Positions 16,180 through 24,885 of a stretch of DNA of 64,000 nucleotides are shown piece after piece. The notes beneath the pieces were generated by a model. The model had not been told where the DNA came from. It did no database searches and was given only the letters and a program-made list of their open reading frames with translations. The DNA lies in the NCBI RefSeq assembly GCF_025685605.1, contig NZ_JAGTUT010000002.1, forward strand, positions 310,001 through 374,000. The letters run 5' to 3'. Source of the DNA: Granulicella arctica. Lineage in GTDB: Bacteria > Acidobacteriota > Terriglobia > Terriglobales > Acidobacteriaceae. Both the position numbers and the translations under genes were made by a program. Within the stretch, counting starts at the first letter, position 1; the number at the start of each line of letters is the position of its first letter.

Positions 16180-18140
16180 TCGCAAGGCTTACTTCGTCAT
16201 TTACGCGCAGTGCTGTCATCACGGCACTTGCACTGTCTGTCTCTTTCTGCGCTGCTCAAACCACATCATCGGTCTACACCAATCCTCGAGCGGGAGCTGA
16301 TGATCCTCGTATCGGTCTTAAAGGTGGCTTATACGATGCAGGAGAAGCGGCCTTCGGACTAAAGCGGATTGTTTCGCTGCCAAAGCCAGCCGGTTTCGCT
16401 CCCGACCTCGCTGCAATTGCCGCTATAGATGCCGCGCCTGAACCTGCTCCGGGTGCCCCACGCGCGCCGCGTCCGCCGGGTCCTGCCGGTCCTGCTCCCT
16501 ACGGCACTACGAACTCCGACCTTGCCTTCAGCAGTACCCACCTCTTCGTAGGCAACTACAACGGCGTCAACTTCTACGACATCTCCGACCCGGCAAAGAT
16601 CAAGCTGGTTACATCGATGGTCTGCCCAGGTGGCCAGGGTGACGTCTCCGTCTATGGTCATCTGCTCTTCATGTCGGTTGAAGCGGCGAATGGCCGACTC
16701 GACTGCGGCACGCAGGGTTTCCCTGTTCCAGCCGCTGCAACGCCTACGCCGGCTCCTGAACCCGCCTCCCCTGCCGCTCCCGGTGCACCTGTTGCGCGCC
16801 AGCGTCCGCCGCTTCCGCCGCCAAGCTCCGACCGCGTCAAAGGCGTTCGCATCTTTGACATCAGCGATATCTCCAAGCCGAAGCAAGTCGCCGACGTTCA
16901 GACCTGCCGCGGCTCCCATACCCACACCCTCGTAGTCGATCCGAAGGATAAGGATAACGTCTATATCTATGTCTCCGGCTCGGCAGCCGTCCGTCAAGCG
17001 GAAGAGCTTGCTGGCTGCTCGGGTGCCGATCCTTCGGCTGATCCTGACACGGCCCTCTTCACAATCGTCGTCATCAAAGTTCCCCTTGCTCATCCTGAGC
17101 TCTCGAAGGTAGTCAACAGCCCGAAGATCTTCACTGATCCGGCGTCAGGTGATGTCAACGGTCTCTGGAAGGGTGGCACGCACGGCGAAGGCACACAGAC
17201 GACCTCGGCAACTCGTGGCTGCCACGATATCACTGTCCGTTCCGACCTCGGCCTGGCTGCAGGTGCCTGCTCAGGTAACGGAATCCTTCTGAATATCTCT
17301 GACCCTGTGCACCCCGTCCGTCTCGACGCAGTAAATGATCCAAACTACGCTTTCTGGCACTCCGCTAACTTCAGCAACGACGGCACCAAGGTTCTGTTTA
17401 CCGACGAATGGGGCGGCGGTGGACAGCCTCGCTGCCGTTCCACGGATCCGATGAACTGGGGTGCGGACGCTCTCTTCAACCTCAAAGACGGCAAGCTGAC
17501 CTTGGCTTCGTACTACAAAATGCCCGCACCCCAAACCGAACTGGAAAACTGCGTTGCTCACAATGGCTCGCTGATCCCGATCCCAGGGCGCGATATTGAA
17601 GTGCAATCCTGGTATCAGGGTGGAGTCTCAATCGTTGACTTTACCGACATTTCTCACCCCATCGAGATCGGTTACTTTGACCGTGGACCCGTCGATGGCA
17701 CACGGCATGCCATGGGTGGTCAATGGTCGACTTACTGGTACAACGGCTACATCTACGGCTCGGAGATCGCTCGCGGCGTGGATGTCTTCAAACTCGTTCC
17801 CAACAAGTACCTCACTCAAAACGAGATCGACGCGGCAAGCCAAGTGCATGTTGCTGAATTGAACGTGCAGAATCAGGAGAAATTTAGCTGGCCCGCGAAC
17901 TATGTAGTCGCTCACGCCTACATCGATCAACTCGCCCGTAGCAACTCTCTTGATGCGAAGCAGGTCTCCTCACTGAACGCGGCTATTGCCAAGAACAAAT
18001 CAAAAGAACTGAAAACAATGGCAGCAAGCCTTGATAAGGATGCGGCCGCTGCCAAGTCACCGGTGGACGCGAATCGCATGCACAAGCTCGCTGACATTAT
18101 CAAACAGGGCGGAGCCCCACTACAGGCTTCTCTCAACTAG
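16176..18140 (+). CDS. Secreted LVIVD-repeat protein
   Basis: 654 residues with a signal peptide (ALALSVSFCAAQ). Repeats of the form YDISDPAKIK, FDISDISKPKQV, LNISDPVHPVRL and VDFTDISHPIEIG identify it as an LVIVD-repeat protein, a predicted beta-propeller. Two Pro/Ala-rich inserts lie at about 85-110 and 185-220. Several Cys occur, for example CRGSHTHT, GCHDIT and CVAHNGS. The C-terminal 100 residues are Lys/Ala-rich and helical. It overlaps the DUF305 gene by 4 bp, so the two are made together and probably act on the same process outside the cytoplasm. No biochemical function is established to my knowledge. Confidence 0.85.
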   Translation: MIARLTSSFTRSAVITALALSVSFCAAQTTSSVYTNPRAGADDPRIGLKGGLYDAGEAAFGLKRIVSLPKPAGFAPDLAAIAAIDAAPEPAPGAPRAPRPPGPAGPAPYGTTNSDLAFSSTHLFVGNYNGVNFYDISDPAKIKLVTSMVCPGGQGDVSVYGHLLFMSVEAANGRLDCGTQGFPVPAAATPTPAPEPASPAAPGAPVARQRPPLPPPSSDRVKGVRIFDISDISKPKQVADVQTCRGSHTHTLVVDPKDKDNVYIYVSGSAAVRQAEELAGCSGADPSADPDTALFTIVVIKVPLAHPELSKVVNSPKIFTDPASGDVNGLWKGGTHGEGTQTTSATRGCHDITVRSDLGLAAGACSGNGILLNISDPVHPVRLDAVNDPNYAFWHSANFSNDGTKVLFTDEWGGGGQPRCRSTDPMNWGADALFNLKDGKLTLASYYKMPAPQTELENCVAHNGSLIPIPGRDIEVQSWYQGGVSIVDFTDISHPIEIGYFDRGPVDGTRHAMGGQWSTYWYNGYIYGSEIARGVDVFKLVPNKYLTQNEIDAASQVHVAELNVQNQEKFSWPANYVVAHAYIDQLARSNSLDAKQVSSLNAAIAKNKSKELKTMAASLDKDAAAAKSPVDANRMHKLADIIKQGGAPLQASLN

Positions 18141-18146
18141 AAATGA

Positions 18147-18184
18147 GTGGCTCGCATCCGACGTTCTCGTCGGATGCGAACCAC
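18147..18184. terminator. Strong hairpin between convergent genes
   Basis: Twelve perfect pairs TCGCATCCGACG/CGTCGGATGCGA with a TTCT loop, extended by GTGG/CCAC after one mismatch. It lies 7 bp past the LVIVD stop and 9 bp before the end of the opposite dehydrogenase gene. There is no T run; it is probably a bidirectional terminator. Confidence 0.6.
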
Positions 18185-18192
18185 GATATTTG

Positions 18193-19302
18193 CTACAAGC
18201 CAGGCTGAATCACGATCTTTAGTGAATCTGCCCGTGGGTGTGAAGCGAGGTCGATCGCTGCGACTGCATCCTCCAACGAAAACCGATGTGAGATCAACCG
18301 GGTGAGGTCGAACCCGCTGCCATATCCATCGAAGATCATCTGAGACACGTCCTCATTAATCGCCACTGATGAACTGTAGGATCCCATCAGCGTCTTCTCA
18401 TCCATGCAGACAGCCGCAGGATCGAATGGAGCTTCGCCATGTTGCGTCGACGCAAAAAGCATAACGCGTCCGCCCGGTCTGATCGCATCCATAGCAATCT
18501 GGATGAGCGCATTACCTGCGACTGCTACCAGGCACACATCCGCGCCTCGGCCATTTGTAGCAGCCTTCGCAGCAGCCACGACATCGCCGCGAGCATCGAG
18601 TGGGTGGGATAGACCAAAGGTCGCAGCTATTGCGTGTCGCTCGGGGTAGAGGTCACTCGTCAATACGGTTGCTCCCGTCTTTGCGGCCAGCGTGGCTAAC
18701 ATGATCCCGATTGGCCCTTGCCCAATTACCAGTACTGTCTCGTCGGGATCTAAACTAAGCATTTGAATGGCTTTGTAGCAGGTGTTCGTAGGTTCAATCA
18801 ATGCTGCTTGCTCGAAGGGAATGTCGACTGGGATTTTTATCAAGCCGCCTTCAACAATCCAATCCATTGCGCGGATATACTCTGCGAATCCACCACCAGC
18901 GGCCTCAAACCCCGCTGTACATCCCACTTTCTTGTAGACCTCGCATTGTGCAAACGTACCTTTGCGGCAGTAATAGCAAGCGCCGCAGGGTATGTGATGG
19001 TAGGCCATCACGCGGTCACCCACGACAAATTTGCTGACACCTTCCGCGACTGCAACGATCGTACCGGCCATTTCGTGCCCGAAAATCCGAGGTGCTGAAT
19101 GCGATCCGCTGTGAATCTTCTTAAGGTCTGTTCCGCAGATGCCGCAGGTGTCAATCTTGATCAACACTTCGCCAAATCCAATGGAAGGAATTGGGACTGT
19201 CTCGACACGAACATCGTTGATACCGCGATAGACAGCGGCGCGCATCATCTCTGGAAGCACATTCTTCATAGTAATTAGATCTCTCCGTTTCACTGCGCAC
19301 AT
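18193..19302 (-). CDS. Zinc-dependent alcohol/polyol dehydrogenase (MDR family)
   Basis: 369 residues of the medium-chain dehydrogenase family, sorbitol/threonine dehydrogenase type. The catalytic zinc ligands are Cys in CGICGTD and His-Glu in GHEMAG. The structural zinc loop has four Cys in PCGACYYCRKGTFAQC. The Rossmann motif is GQGPIG. The ATG follows the hpnG stop directly (TGAATG), so it is the last gene of the hopanoid unit. An internal ATG at 19269 with GGAGAG upstream is an alternative start. From its place it may reduce the ribose-derived carbonyl of ribosylhopane to give bacteriohopanetetrol, but this is inference. Confidence 0.9.
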   Translation of the reverse strand: MCAVKRRDLITMKNVLPEMMRAAVYRGINDVRVETVPIPSIGFGEVLIKIDTCGICGTDLKKIHSGSHSAPRIFGHEMAGTIVAVAEGVSKFVVGDRVMAYHHIPCGACYYCRKGTFAQCEVYKKVGCTAGFEAAGGGFAEYIRAMDWIVEGGLIKIPVDIPFEQAALIEPTNTCYKAIQMLSLDPDETVLVIGQGPIGIMLATLAAKTGATVLTSDLYPERHAIAATFGLSHPLDARGDVVAAAKAATNGRGADVCLVAVAGNALIQIAMDAIRPGGRVMLFASTQHGEAPFDPAAVCMDEKTLMGSYSSSVAINEDVSQMIFDGYGSGFDLTRLISHRFSLEDAVAAIDLASHPRADSLKIVIQPGL

Positions 19303-20037
19303 TCAATTAGACGGGTCGGTCGGTAATCCATCAAGCCATAGCTGCGTAGCGACGGCGAGATGTCGCGCTGCCATAGCGCTGTACCTCCCTAACTGCATCA
19401 TGCTCTGCCACGATCCAGGTCTTACAGCTATATGCGCAAGGAAGGGCATCATGCGCATTTTTCCGCTTCGGCCTATAAACGGATTCAGGTTTGGAAGCTT
19501 AGCGTCGGCATCATCCGAAACCGCCTTGAGACAAAAGAACGGAACACCCCTGCCTTGTGCAACTCTCGCAACTGTCGCCGCTTCCATATCAACCAGCTTC
19601 GCACCATAGCTGGCCGCTAAGCGCACCTTCTCAGTGGAATCTACTACCCGCGGTGCAGTCGCCAGCAAGGGCCAATCTTCCGTCTGTCCGATCACCTGCT
19701 GAGCCGTCCTGAACCGCTCACCCGTTTGTGTGTCGATGATCTCGGCAACGTGCCACACGGAGGCCGCACTAATATCTACATCGAGCGCACCCGCCCACCC
19801 CACGGAGCAGATCGCATCCACCTTTGCGTATCGTTCTATCTCTTGCAAAGTCACCATGGCGCGCTCGCCACCCATGCCTGAGCAGCCGGCAATCCACCGT
19901 CCGTCAGCATGAGAGCGCTCCCAGAGGACCGTTCCTTTCGATGCCTTCAGGCGCTGCCAGCGCGGCCCTTTTGTGGCAGAAACAAGCGGCTTTAATTCTC
20001 CCGGCAGAGCTGCGATGATCGCGATTGTTCCCTTCAC
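19303..20037 (-). CDS. hpnG: HpnG, hopanoid nucleosidase (adenosylhopane to ribosylhopane)
   Basis: A nucleoside phosphorylase/nucleosidase-fold protein that begins IAIIAALPGELKPLV and carries SGMGGERA and VDMEAATVARVA, the purine/ribose-binding Glu region of the family. HpnG cleaves adenine from adenosylhopane. I chose GTG at 20037 because it overlaps the hpnA stop as GTGA; the open frame reaches 20100 but would lie inside hpnA. Directly followed by the zinc dehydrogenase gene. Confidence 0.87.
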   Translation of the reverse strand: MKGTIAIIAALPGELKPLVSATKGPRWQRLKASKGTVLWERSHADGRWIAGCSGMGGERAMVTLQEIERYAKVDAICSVGWAGALDVDISAASVWHVAEIIDTQTGERFRTAQQVIGQTEDWPLLATAPRVVDSTEKVRLAASYGAKLVDMEAATVARVAQGRGVPFFCLKAVSDDADAKLPNLNPFIGRSGKMRMMPFLAHIAVRPGSWQSMMQLGRYSAMAARHLAVATQLWLDGLPTDPSN

Positions 20038-21059
20038 GAATCCGATCGCTTTCCGCCCGTTCCACTGAGGGCGGGAGCATAACCATTTGTCAGAAACCAA
20101 TCGATCGCATCACGCATCGCGTGATATACCGGCATGACCTGGAAGCCTAAATCCCGCTCCGCCTTTGCGGATGAAGCGAACATCATCTTCTTGCCCATTC
20201 GCACTGCCTCGACCGTCGCCCTGGGTTCCTTGCCACGCAAGGTACCAGTCACAATTTCGTCGAAGAAGGCGAAGATCATAGCCACTGCATGTGGAACCTT
20301 CAAAGTAGGTGAGGGCAAACCCGTAATCGATGACATTCGGTCAAGTATCTGTTTGAGGGTGAGGTTCTCGCCACCAAGAATATATCGTTCGCCAGGTGTT
20401 CCCCGTTCCAGAGCGGTGAAGTGCATCCTGGCGACCTCGACTACATCAACCAGATTGAGTCCTGTATCGACATATGCAGGAAACCTCTTATTTAGAAAGT
20501 CCACGATGATTCTGCCGGTCGGCGTTGGCTTCGTATCGCCCGGACCGATTGGCGTCGTTGGGTTAAGGATCACTATATGTTGTCCTGCTCGGGCAGCTTG
20601 AACGGCCTCTTGCTCAGCAAGATATTTCGAACGCTTATAGTGGCCAATCATATCTGCAAGGCCGACTGGGGTGACCTCATCCACGATGGTTCCGTCGGTC
20701 TTGAATCCCATCGTTGCCACGCTCGAGGTGTAGACCACGCGCTTGACTCCAACTTCCTGTGCGATTCGCAGTAGTTCGCGAGTGCCGTTAACGTTTGCGG
20801 CGTACATCTCTTGTGGATCTCGCACCCAAAGTCTGTAGTCAGCTGCCACATGGATCAGTGCATCACAATCCCCGAGAGCAGATCTTAAGCCCTCTGCCTG
20901 GCGCAGATCACCTATTACCAAATCAGCATCGATACCAGCAAGCGATCCTGTGCTGCTGGTGCGCCGGGTCAGCAACCGAAGAGTCGTTCCCTGTGCCGCC
21001 AAGACGCGGGCCACATGGCCGCCTACAAACCCGGTTGCTCCGGTAATAAATATGCGCAC
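20034..21059 (-). CDS. hpnA: HpnA, hopanoid-associated sugar epimerase
   Basis: Extended short-chain dehydrogenase with the NAD-binding GATGFVGGHVAR at the N-terminus, the acidic D in DADLVIGDLR, YTSSVATMG and the catalytic YKRSK (YxxxK). HpnA proteins accompany hopanoid clusters; their exact reaction is not settled. I chose GTG at 21059 (GGAGA about nine bases upstream); a start at 21077 adds six Arg-rich residues. Coupled to hpnG by a 4-bp overlap. Confidence 0.88.
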   Translation of the reverse strand: MRIFITGATGFVGGHVARVLAAQGTTLRLLTRRTSSTGSLAGIDADLVIGDLRQAEGLRSALGDCDALIHVAADYRLWVRDPQEMYAANVNGTRELLRIAQEVGVKRVVYTSSVATMGFKTDGTIVDEVTPVGLADMIGHYKRSKYLAEQEAVQAARAGQHIVILNPTTPIGPGDTKPTPTGRIIVDFLNKRFPAYVDTGLNLVDVVEVARMHFTALERGTPGERYILGGENLTLKQILDRMSSITGLPSPTLKVPHAVAMIFAFFDEIVTGTLRGKEPRATVEAVRMGKKMMFASSAKAERDLGFQVMPVYHAMRDAIDWFLTNGYAPALSGTGGKRSDS

Positions 21060-21164
21060 GCCCGCTCTTCTCCGCACGAACGCCTGGCACAGGACACGTC
21101 CGCCAACACATTAACTGTCGGTTTACCCTACGCCGATGAGCAGCTTGAGTACAGAGCTCAAAGC

Positions 21165-21614
21165 TTAATCCAGCTTTTCCGGCTCGATCTGAATATTCTG
21201 CTCACCAGCTGCCTTCTTTGCCCAGTACTTTTTCACCCAGGCTTCGAAGGTCTTTCCGGCTGCAGTATCTCGCCCTGTGAACGCAAGCGCTGCCACGTCC
21301 GCATAACCTACGTTAATCTTAGTTCCCGGGGCATTCGACGGCATGATACGAATGAACGAGTCTGTGAGCGTGGTTGAGCTCTGGCGATCGAATAAATAGC
21401 CTTGAACCTGGGTTCCATCCTTGCGGGTGACAGTGATGTCACCTCGATAGTCAAAGGCCTTTTCGAGCGCTTCGCGCACATCAGCATCGCTTGCCAACTC
21501 TGGGATCCACCCCTCGAGCTGTTCCCGGTCACGGCCCGCCGCGACTTCGATCTCGTCGGGATTCTCATGCGAAAGCTGTTCAAGCTTGGCGCCCTCCTGA
21601 ATTTCCGTTGCCAT
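21165..21614 (-). CDS. Small hopanoid-locus protein of unknown function
   Basis: 149 residues, no signal peptide and no Cys. The N-terminal 50 residues are acidic and helical (GAKLEQLSHENPDEIEVAAG). The middle, roughly 55-110, alternates short strands: GDITVTRKDGTQVQGYLFDR, SFIRIMP, INVGYADVAALAF, suggesting a small beta-barrel such as an Sm- or SH3-like fold. The end is basic and helical (WVKKYWAKKAAGEQ). It starts 2 bp after the hpnH stop, so it belongs to the hopanoid operon between hpnH and hpnA. I do not recognise a characterised family. Confidence 0.75.
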   Translation of the reverse strand: MATEIQEGAKLEQLSHENPDEIEVAAGRDREQLEGWIPELASDADVREALEKAFDYRGDITVTRKDGTQVQGYLFDRQSSTTLTDSFIRIMPSNAPGTKINVGYADVAALAFTGRDTAAGKTFEAWVKKYWAKKAAGEQNIQIEPEKLD

Positions 21615-21616
21615 CG

Positions 21617-22771
21617 TCAGTCTCCCGAAACTTCCTGCAGTTCGGCTGCGTTGTGTGCGGACTGCGGATCGCTCTCGGCCTTAGCTGCGATCTGCACCAA
21701 TGGAGTGTGATGAGCTGGCTTCCATTCGTTCAGGATCTTCATCGCTCCATGATCTTCATATTTGCTGAAGAAAATTGCCTTCGCTGTTTGAAGCAAACCC
21801 TTGATCGAGCCAAAGGTGTAGTTCACACCACTTGCCTCATATCCTGAATGAACCATGCAATTGGCACAACGTGGGTTACCGCTCTCTGTTCCATAGTTCT
21901 GCCACTCCACCGTCTCCATCAACGCCTTGAAGCTATCGGCGTAGCCATCTTGAAGCAAGTAGCACGGCTTCTGCCAGCCAAAGATCGAGAACGTCGGCAT
22001 ACCCCATGGCGTGCATGTAAGGTCCTTCTTGCCCATGAGGAACTCCATGAACATTGGAGAGGCGTTGAAGCGCCAGGAACTCTTTCGGTTTGAGAGAATG
22101 GCGCGAAACATCTTCTTCGAGCGTGCCCGCCCCAGAAAGTGCTTCTGGTCAGGAGCCTTGTCATAGGTATATCCGGGGGAGACCATCATGCTCTCAACAC
22201 CGGCGACCATCAACTCATCAAAGTGCGCACGCACGCTGTTGGGATCAGCGCCATCGAACAGCGTAGTGTTCGTTGTTACACGAAATCCAGCTTCAACCGC
22301 AACCCGAACACCCTCCATCGCGATGTCATAGCCACCCTCACGACAAACTGAAAAATCATGATGTTCACGTTGTCCATCCACATGCACCGAAAAAGAGAGA
22401 TACTTGCTCGGCTTGAAGAGATGTAACTTTTCTTTCAATAGCAGAGCATTCGTGCACATGTAGACATACTTCTTCCGAGCGACAAGCCCAGCTACGATCT
22501 CAGGCATCTGCGGGTGGAGGAGAGGCTCGCCGCCCGGTATCGCGACCATGGGCGTGCCACACTCATCTACCGCCTTGAAGCACTCCTCAGGCGACAGTTC
22601 AGCCTTGAGAATGTGTGCCGGGTATTGGATCTTGCCACATCCGGCACATGCGAGGTTACAGCGGAATAACGGCTCGAGCATCAGGACAAGCGGGTACTTC
22701 TTCTTGCCCATGAACTTCTGTTTCAGCACGTAAGTTGCTACGGTCCATGCCTGGGAAATCGGTACAGCCAT
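21617..22771 (-). CDS. hpnH: HpnH, radical SAM adenosylhopane synthase
   Basis: 384 residues. The radical SAM cluster motif CxxxCxxC is CNLACAGC, near residue 38. GGEPLLHP is the SAM-binding GGE. A C-terminal Cys group (CTPWGMP, KPCYLLQDGYADSF, NPRCANCMVHSGYE) matches HpnH. It couples a 5'-deoxyadenosyl radical to diploptene, the first step of C35 hopanoid side-chain formation. Ribosome site GAGGAG lies eight bases before the ATG. Downstream of shc by 60 bp. Confidence 0.95.
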   Translation of the reverse strand: MAVPISQAWTVATYVLKQKFMGKKKYPLVLMLEPLFRCNLACAGCGKIQYPAHILKAELSPEECFKAVDECGTPMVAIPGGEPLLHPQMPEIVAGLVARKKYVYMCTNALLLKEKLHLFKPSKYLSFSVHVDGQREHHDFSVCREGGYDIAMEGVRVAVEAGFRVTTNTTLFDGADPNSVRAHFDELMVAGVESMMVSPGYTYDKAPDQKHFLGRARSKKMFRAILSNRKSSWRFNASPMFMEFLMGKKDLTCTPWGMPTFSIFGWQKPCYLLQDGYADSFKALMETVEWQNYGTESGNPRCANCMVHSGYEASGVNYTFGSIKGLLQTAKAIFFSKYEDHGAMKILNEWKPAHHTPLVQIAAKAESDPQSAHNAAELQEVSGD

Positions 22772-22831
22772 GTTGATTGCTCCTCAGAACTGCCTGTCAA
22801 ACTCACTATCGTTATAGGTTTCTGTACCTTG

Positions 22832-24853
22832 CTACGCAGCTTCCCGCTCCATGGAATGCTTATACGTCGTTAGTGCGAGAAGAGGAAAATACTGCTTGTA
22901 TAAGTGATACCCCAAATAGAAAACTCGTGGAAACCCCGTTCCAGTGTAGTAACTTTCGCCGTTACGTCCTGGGACCAACTCATCCCAGCTTCCATCCTGA
23001 TGCTGGCGATCAATCAACCAGCGAACACCTTTAGCGACGGAATCCGACCGACTATCGCCGCCCGCCAAGAGTCCAAGCAAAGCCCACGCTGTTTGCGATG
23101 GGGTGCTCGGACCAATGCCCTTCTGCAAATCATCATCGTAAGTACCGCAGGTCTCACCCCAACCTCCATCGGAGTTTTGCATCATACGGATCCACTCTGT
23201 GGCCTGCAGAATGCACGGCTCGTGACTCCATACTCCAATAGCCTCTAACCCGCGCAGCACAAGAAATGTTCCGTACAAATAATTGACGCCCCAGCGACCG
23301 AACCAGCTACCATCCGGCGACTGCTCTTTCAGTACGAACTGCACAGCCTTCTCGACCCTTTTGTCAGCGCGCGTAAATCCGTACTGTGCAAGCATCTCGA
23401 GCATGCGGCCAGTGATATCGACTGTTGGTGGATCCAGCATCGCGTTGTGGTCAGCGAACGGAATGTACTGAAAAATCGTCTTCGTGTTGTCTTTGTCAAA
23501 GGCTGCCCAGCCACCATTCTTGCATTGCATCGCCCAAATCCAGTTCAGGGCTCGCTGACAGACCTCATGTTGGTAACGCTCGCGCGGATTGTCGACGTAG
23601 TTAAGAGCCAACAGGACCTCTCCCGTATCGTCGACGTCCGGATTGAACTCATTGTTGAACTGAAAGTACCAGCCGCCCGGTTCAACATTCTTAACCTTTT
23701 CAGCCCAGTCGCCCTTGTGGCGAACTTCCTTTGAAAGCAGCCAGTCAGCCGCACGGAGAAGTCGCGGGTCCGTCCGGGCAAGTCCGGCCTCCCCCAATGC
23801 AGAGACGACCTGCGCCGTATCCCATACAGGGGAGTAGCATGGCTGCATTCTGAATGTAGGCGTTGGATAGCCCGCCTCACCATCGGGACAGTCAATTCCC
23901 AGCTTTTCGAACTCGTCCATCGCCCGAATCACCTGGGGATCATCGATGGAGTATCCGAGATAGCGAAGCGCAATGATTGAATTCATCATTGCGGGATAGA
24001 TCGCGCCAAGTCCATCTGACTTTTCCAGGCGTTCTAACATCCACTTCTCGGCTGCTTTAATAGCCATTTTGCGCAAAGGGCGGATATGGACTCGCTCTGC
24101 CAAGTGGAACAGTCGATCCCAGAAAAGAAAGAAGTTCCTCCAGCTAATCGGCTTCTTGTGATCCCATTTCAGGTGAAGGTCGGCGTTCTCGCGTCCTCCA
24201 ACGAAGAGTTCTTCAATACCCTGCTCGGGAGCAATCTTCTTGAAAGGCTTTTTCGCGTAAATGATCGAAAGCGGTACGAGAATGCCGCGGGACCATGAAG
24301 AGATCTCATAGATGTTGAAGTAGAACCAGTTAGGGAAGAGAACAATCTCCGGCGGAATCGCGGGGACTGCGTCATACTCATACTGCCCGAGAGAGCAAAG
24401 ATAGATTTTGGTGAAGGTGTTGCACTCTACGACCCCGCCGTGTGCCAACACCCAGTCTCGCGCCTTAACCAGCGTCGGATGCTCCGCAGACCATCCCATC
24501 AGCTTCAGTGCGAAATAGCTTTTGACGCCATAGTTGATGTCAGATGGTCCACCTGGGTACTGGCTCCAGCCACCATCTTCATTCTGATGGCGCAGAATTT
24601 CGTTGACAGCTCGAACCATCTTTCCTGCATCACCGGTTCCGAGCAAGGTGTGCATAAAGATGTAGTCCGCCTCGAGCATTACATCGGCCTCAAGCTCACC
24701 GCACCAATAACCGTCAGCATGCTGCTTGCCAAGGAGCCAATCCCGCGCGCTTGCGATTCCTTTGCCGACTTGATCGAGTCCCAGATCCATCCGGCCGAAG
24801 CGAGGCTGTGCCGGCCGATTCGCCGTCTGCGGATTGCGTGGTGTTGTACTCAT
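22832..24853 (-). CDS. shc: Squalene-hopene cyclase
   Basis: 673 residues, full length. The protonating DXDD motif is DVDDT in NPDVDDTGEV. Several QW repeats are visible: DGYWCGELEAD, GGWSQYP, NGGWAAFD, DGSWFGRWG, GGWGETCGTYDD and DGSWDELVPG. The enzyme is a monotopic membrane protein that cyclises squalene to hopene and hopanol. No squalene synthase genes lie in the window. The gene sits 31 bp after ispH and leads into hpnH, so precursor supply, cyclisation and side-chain addition are in one run of minus-strand genes. Confidence 0.97.
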   Translation of the reverse strand: MSTTPRNPQTANRPAQPRFGRMDLGLDQVGKGIASARDWLLGKQHADGYWCGELEADVMLEADYIFMHTLLGTGDAGKMVRAVNEILRHQNEDGGWSQYPGGPSDINYGVKSYFALKLMGWSAEHPTLVKARDWVLAHGGVVECNTFTKIYLCSLGQYEYDAVPAIPPEIVLFPNWFYFNIYEISSWSRGILVPLSIIYAKKPFKKIAPEQGIEELFVGGRENADLHLKWDHKKPISWRNFFLFWDRLFHLAERVHIRPLRKMAIKAAEKWMLERLEKSDGLGAIYPAMMNSIIALRYLGYSIDDPQVIRAMDEFEKLGIDCPDGEAGYPTPTFRMQPCYSPVWDTAQVVSALGEAGLARTDPRLLRAADWLLSKEVRHKGDWAEKVKNVEPGGWYFQFNNEFNPDVDDTGEVLLALNYVDNPRERYQHEVCQRALNWIWAMQCKNGGWAAFDKDNTKTIFQYIPFADHNAMLDPPTVDITGRMLEMLAQYGFTRADKRVEKAVQFVLKEQSPDGSWFGRWGVNYLYGTFLVLRGLEAIGVWSHEPCILQATEWIRMMQNSDGGWGETCGTYDDDLQKGIGPSTPSQTAWALLGLLAGGDSRSDSVAKGVRWLIDRQHQDGSWDELVPGRNGESYYTGTGFPRVFYLGYHLYKQYFPLLALTTYKHSMEREAA

Positions 24854-24885
24854 CGATTCGACAAACTCTCTCCGTACCTGTGCGA

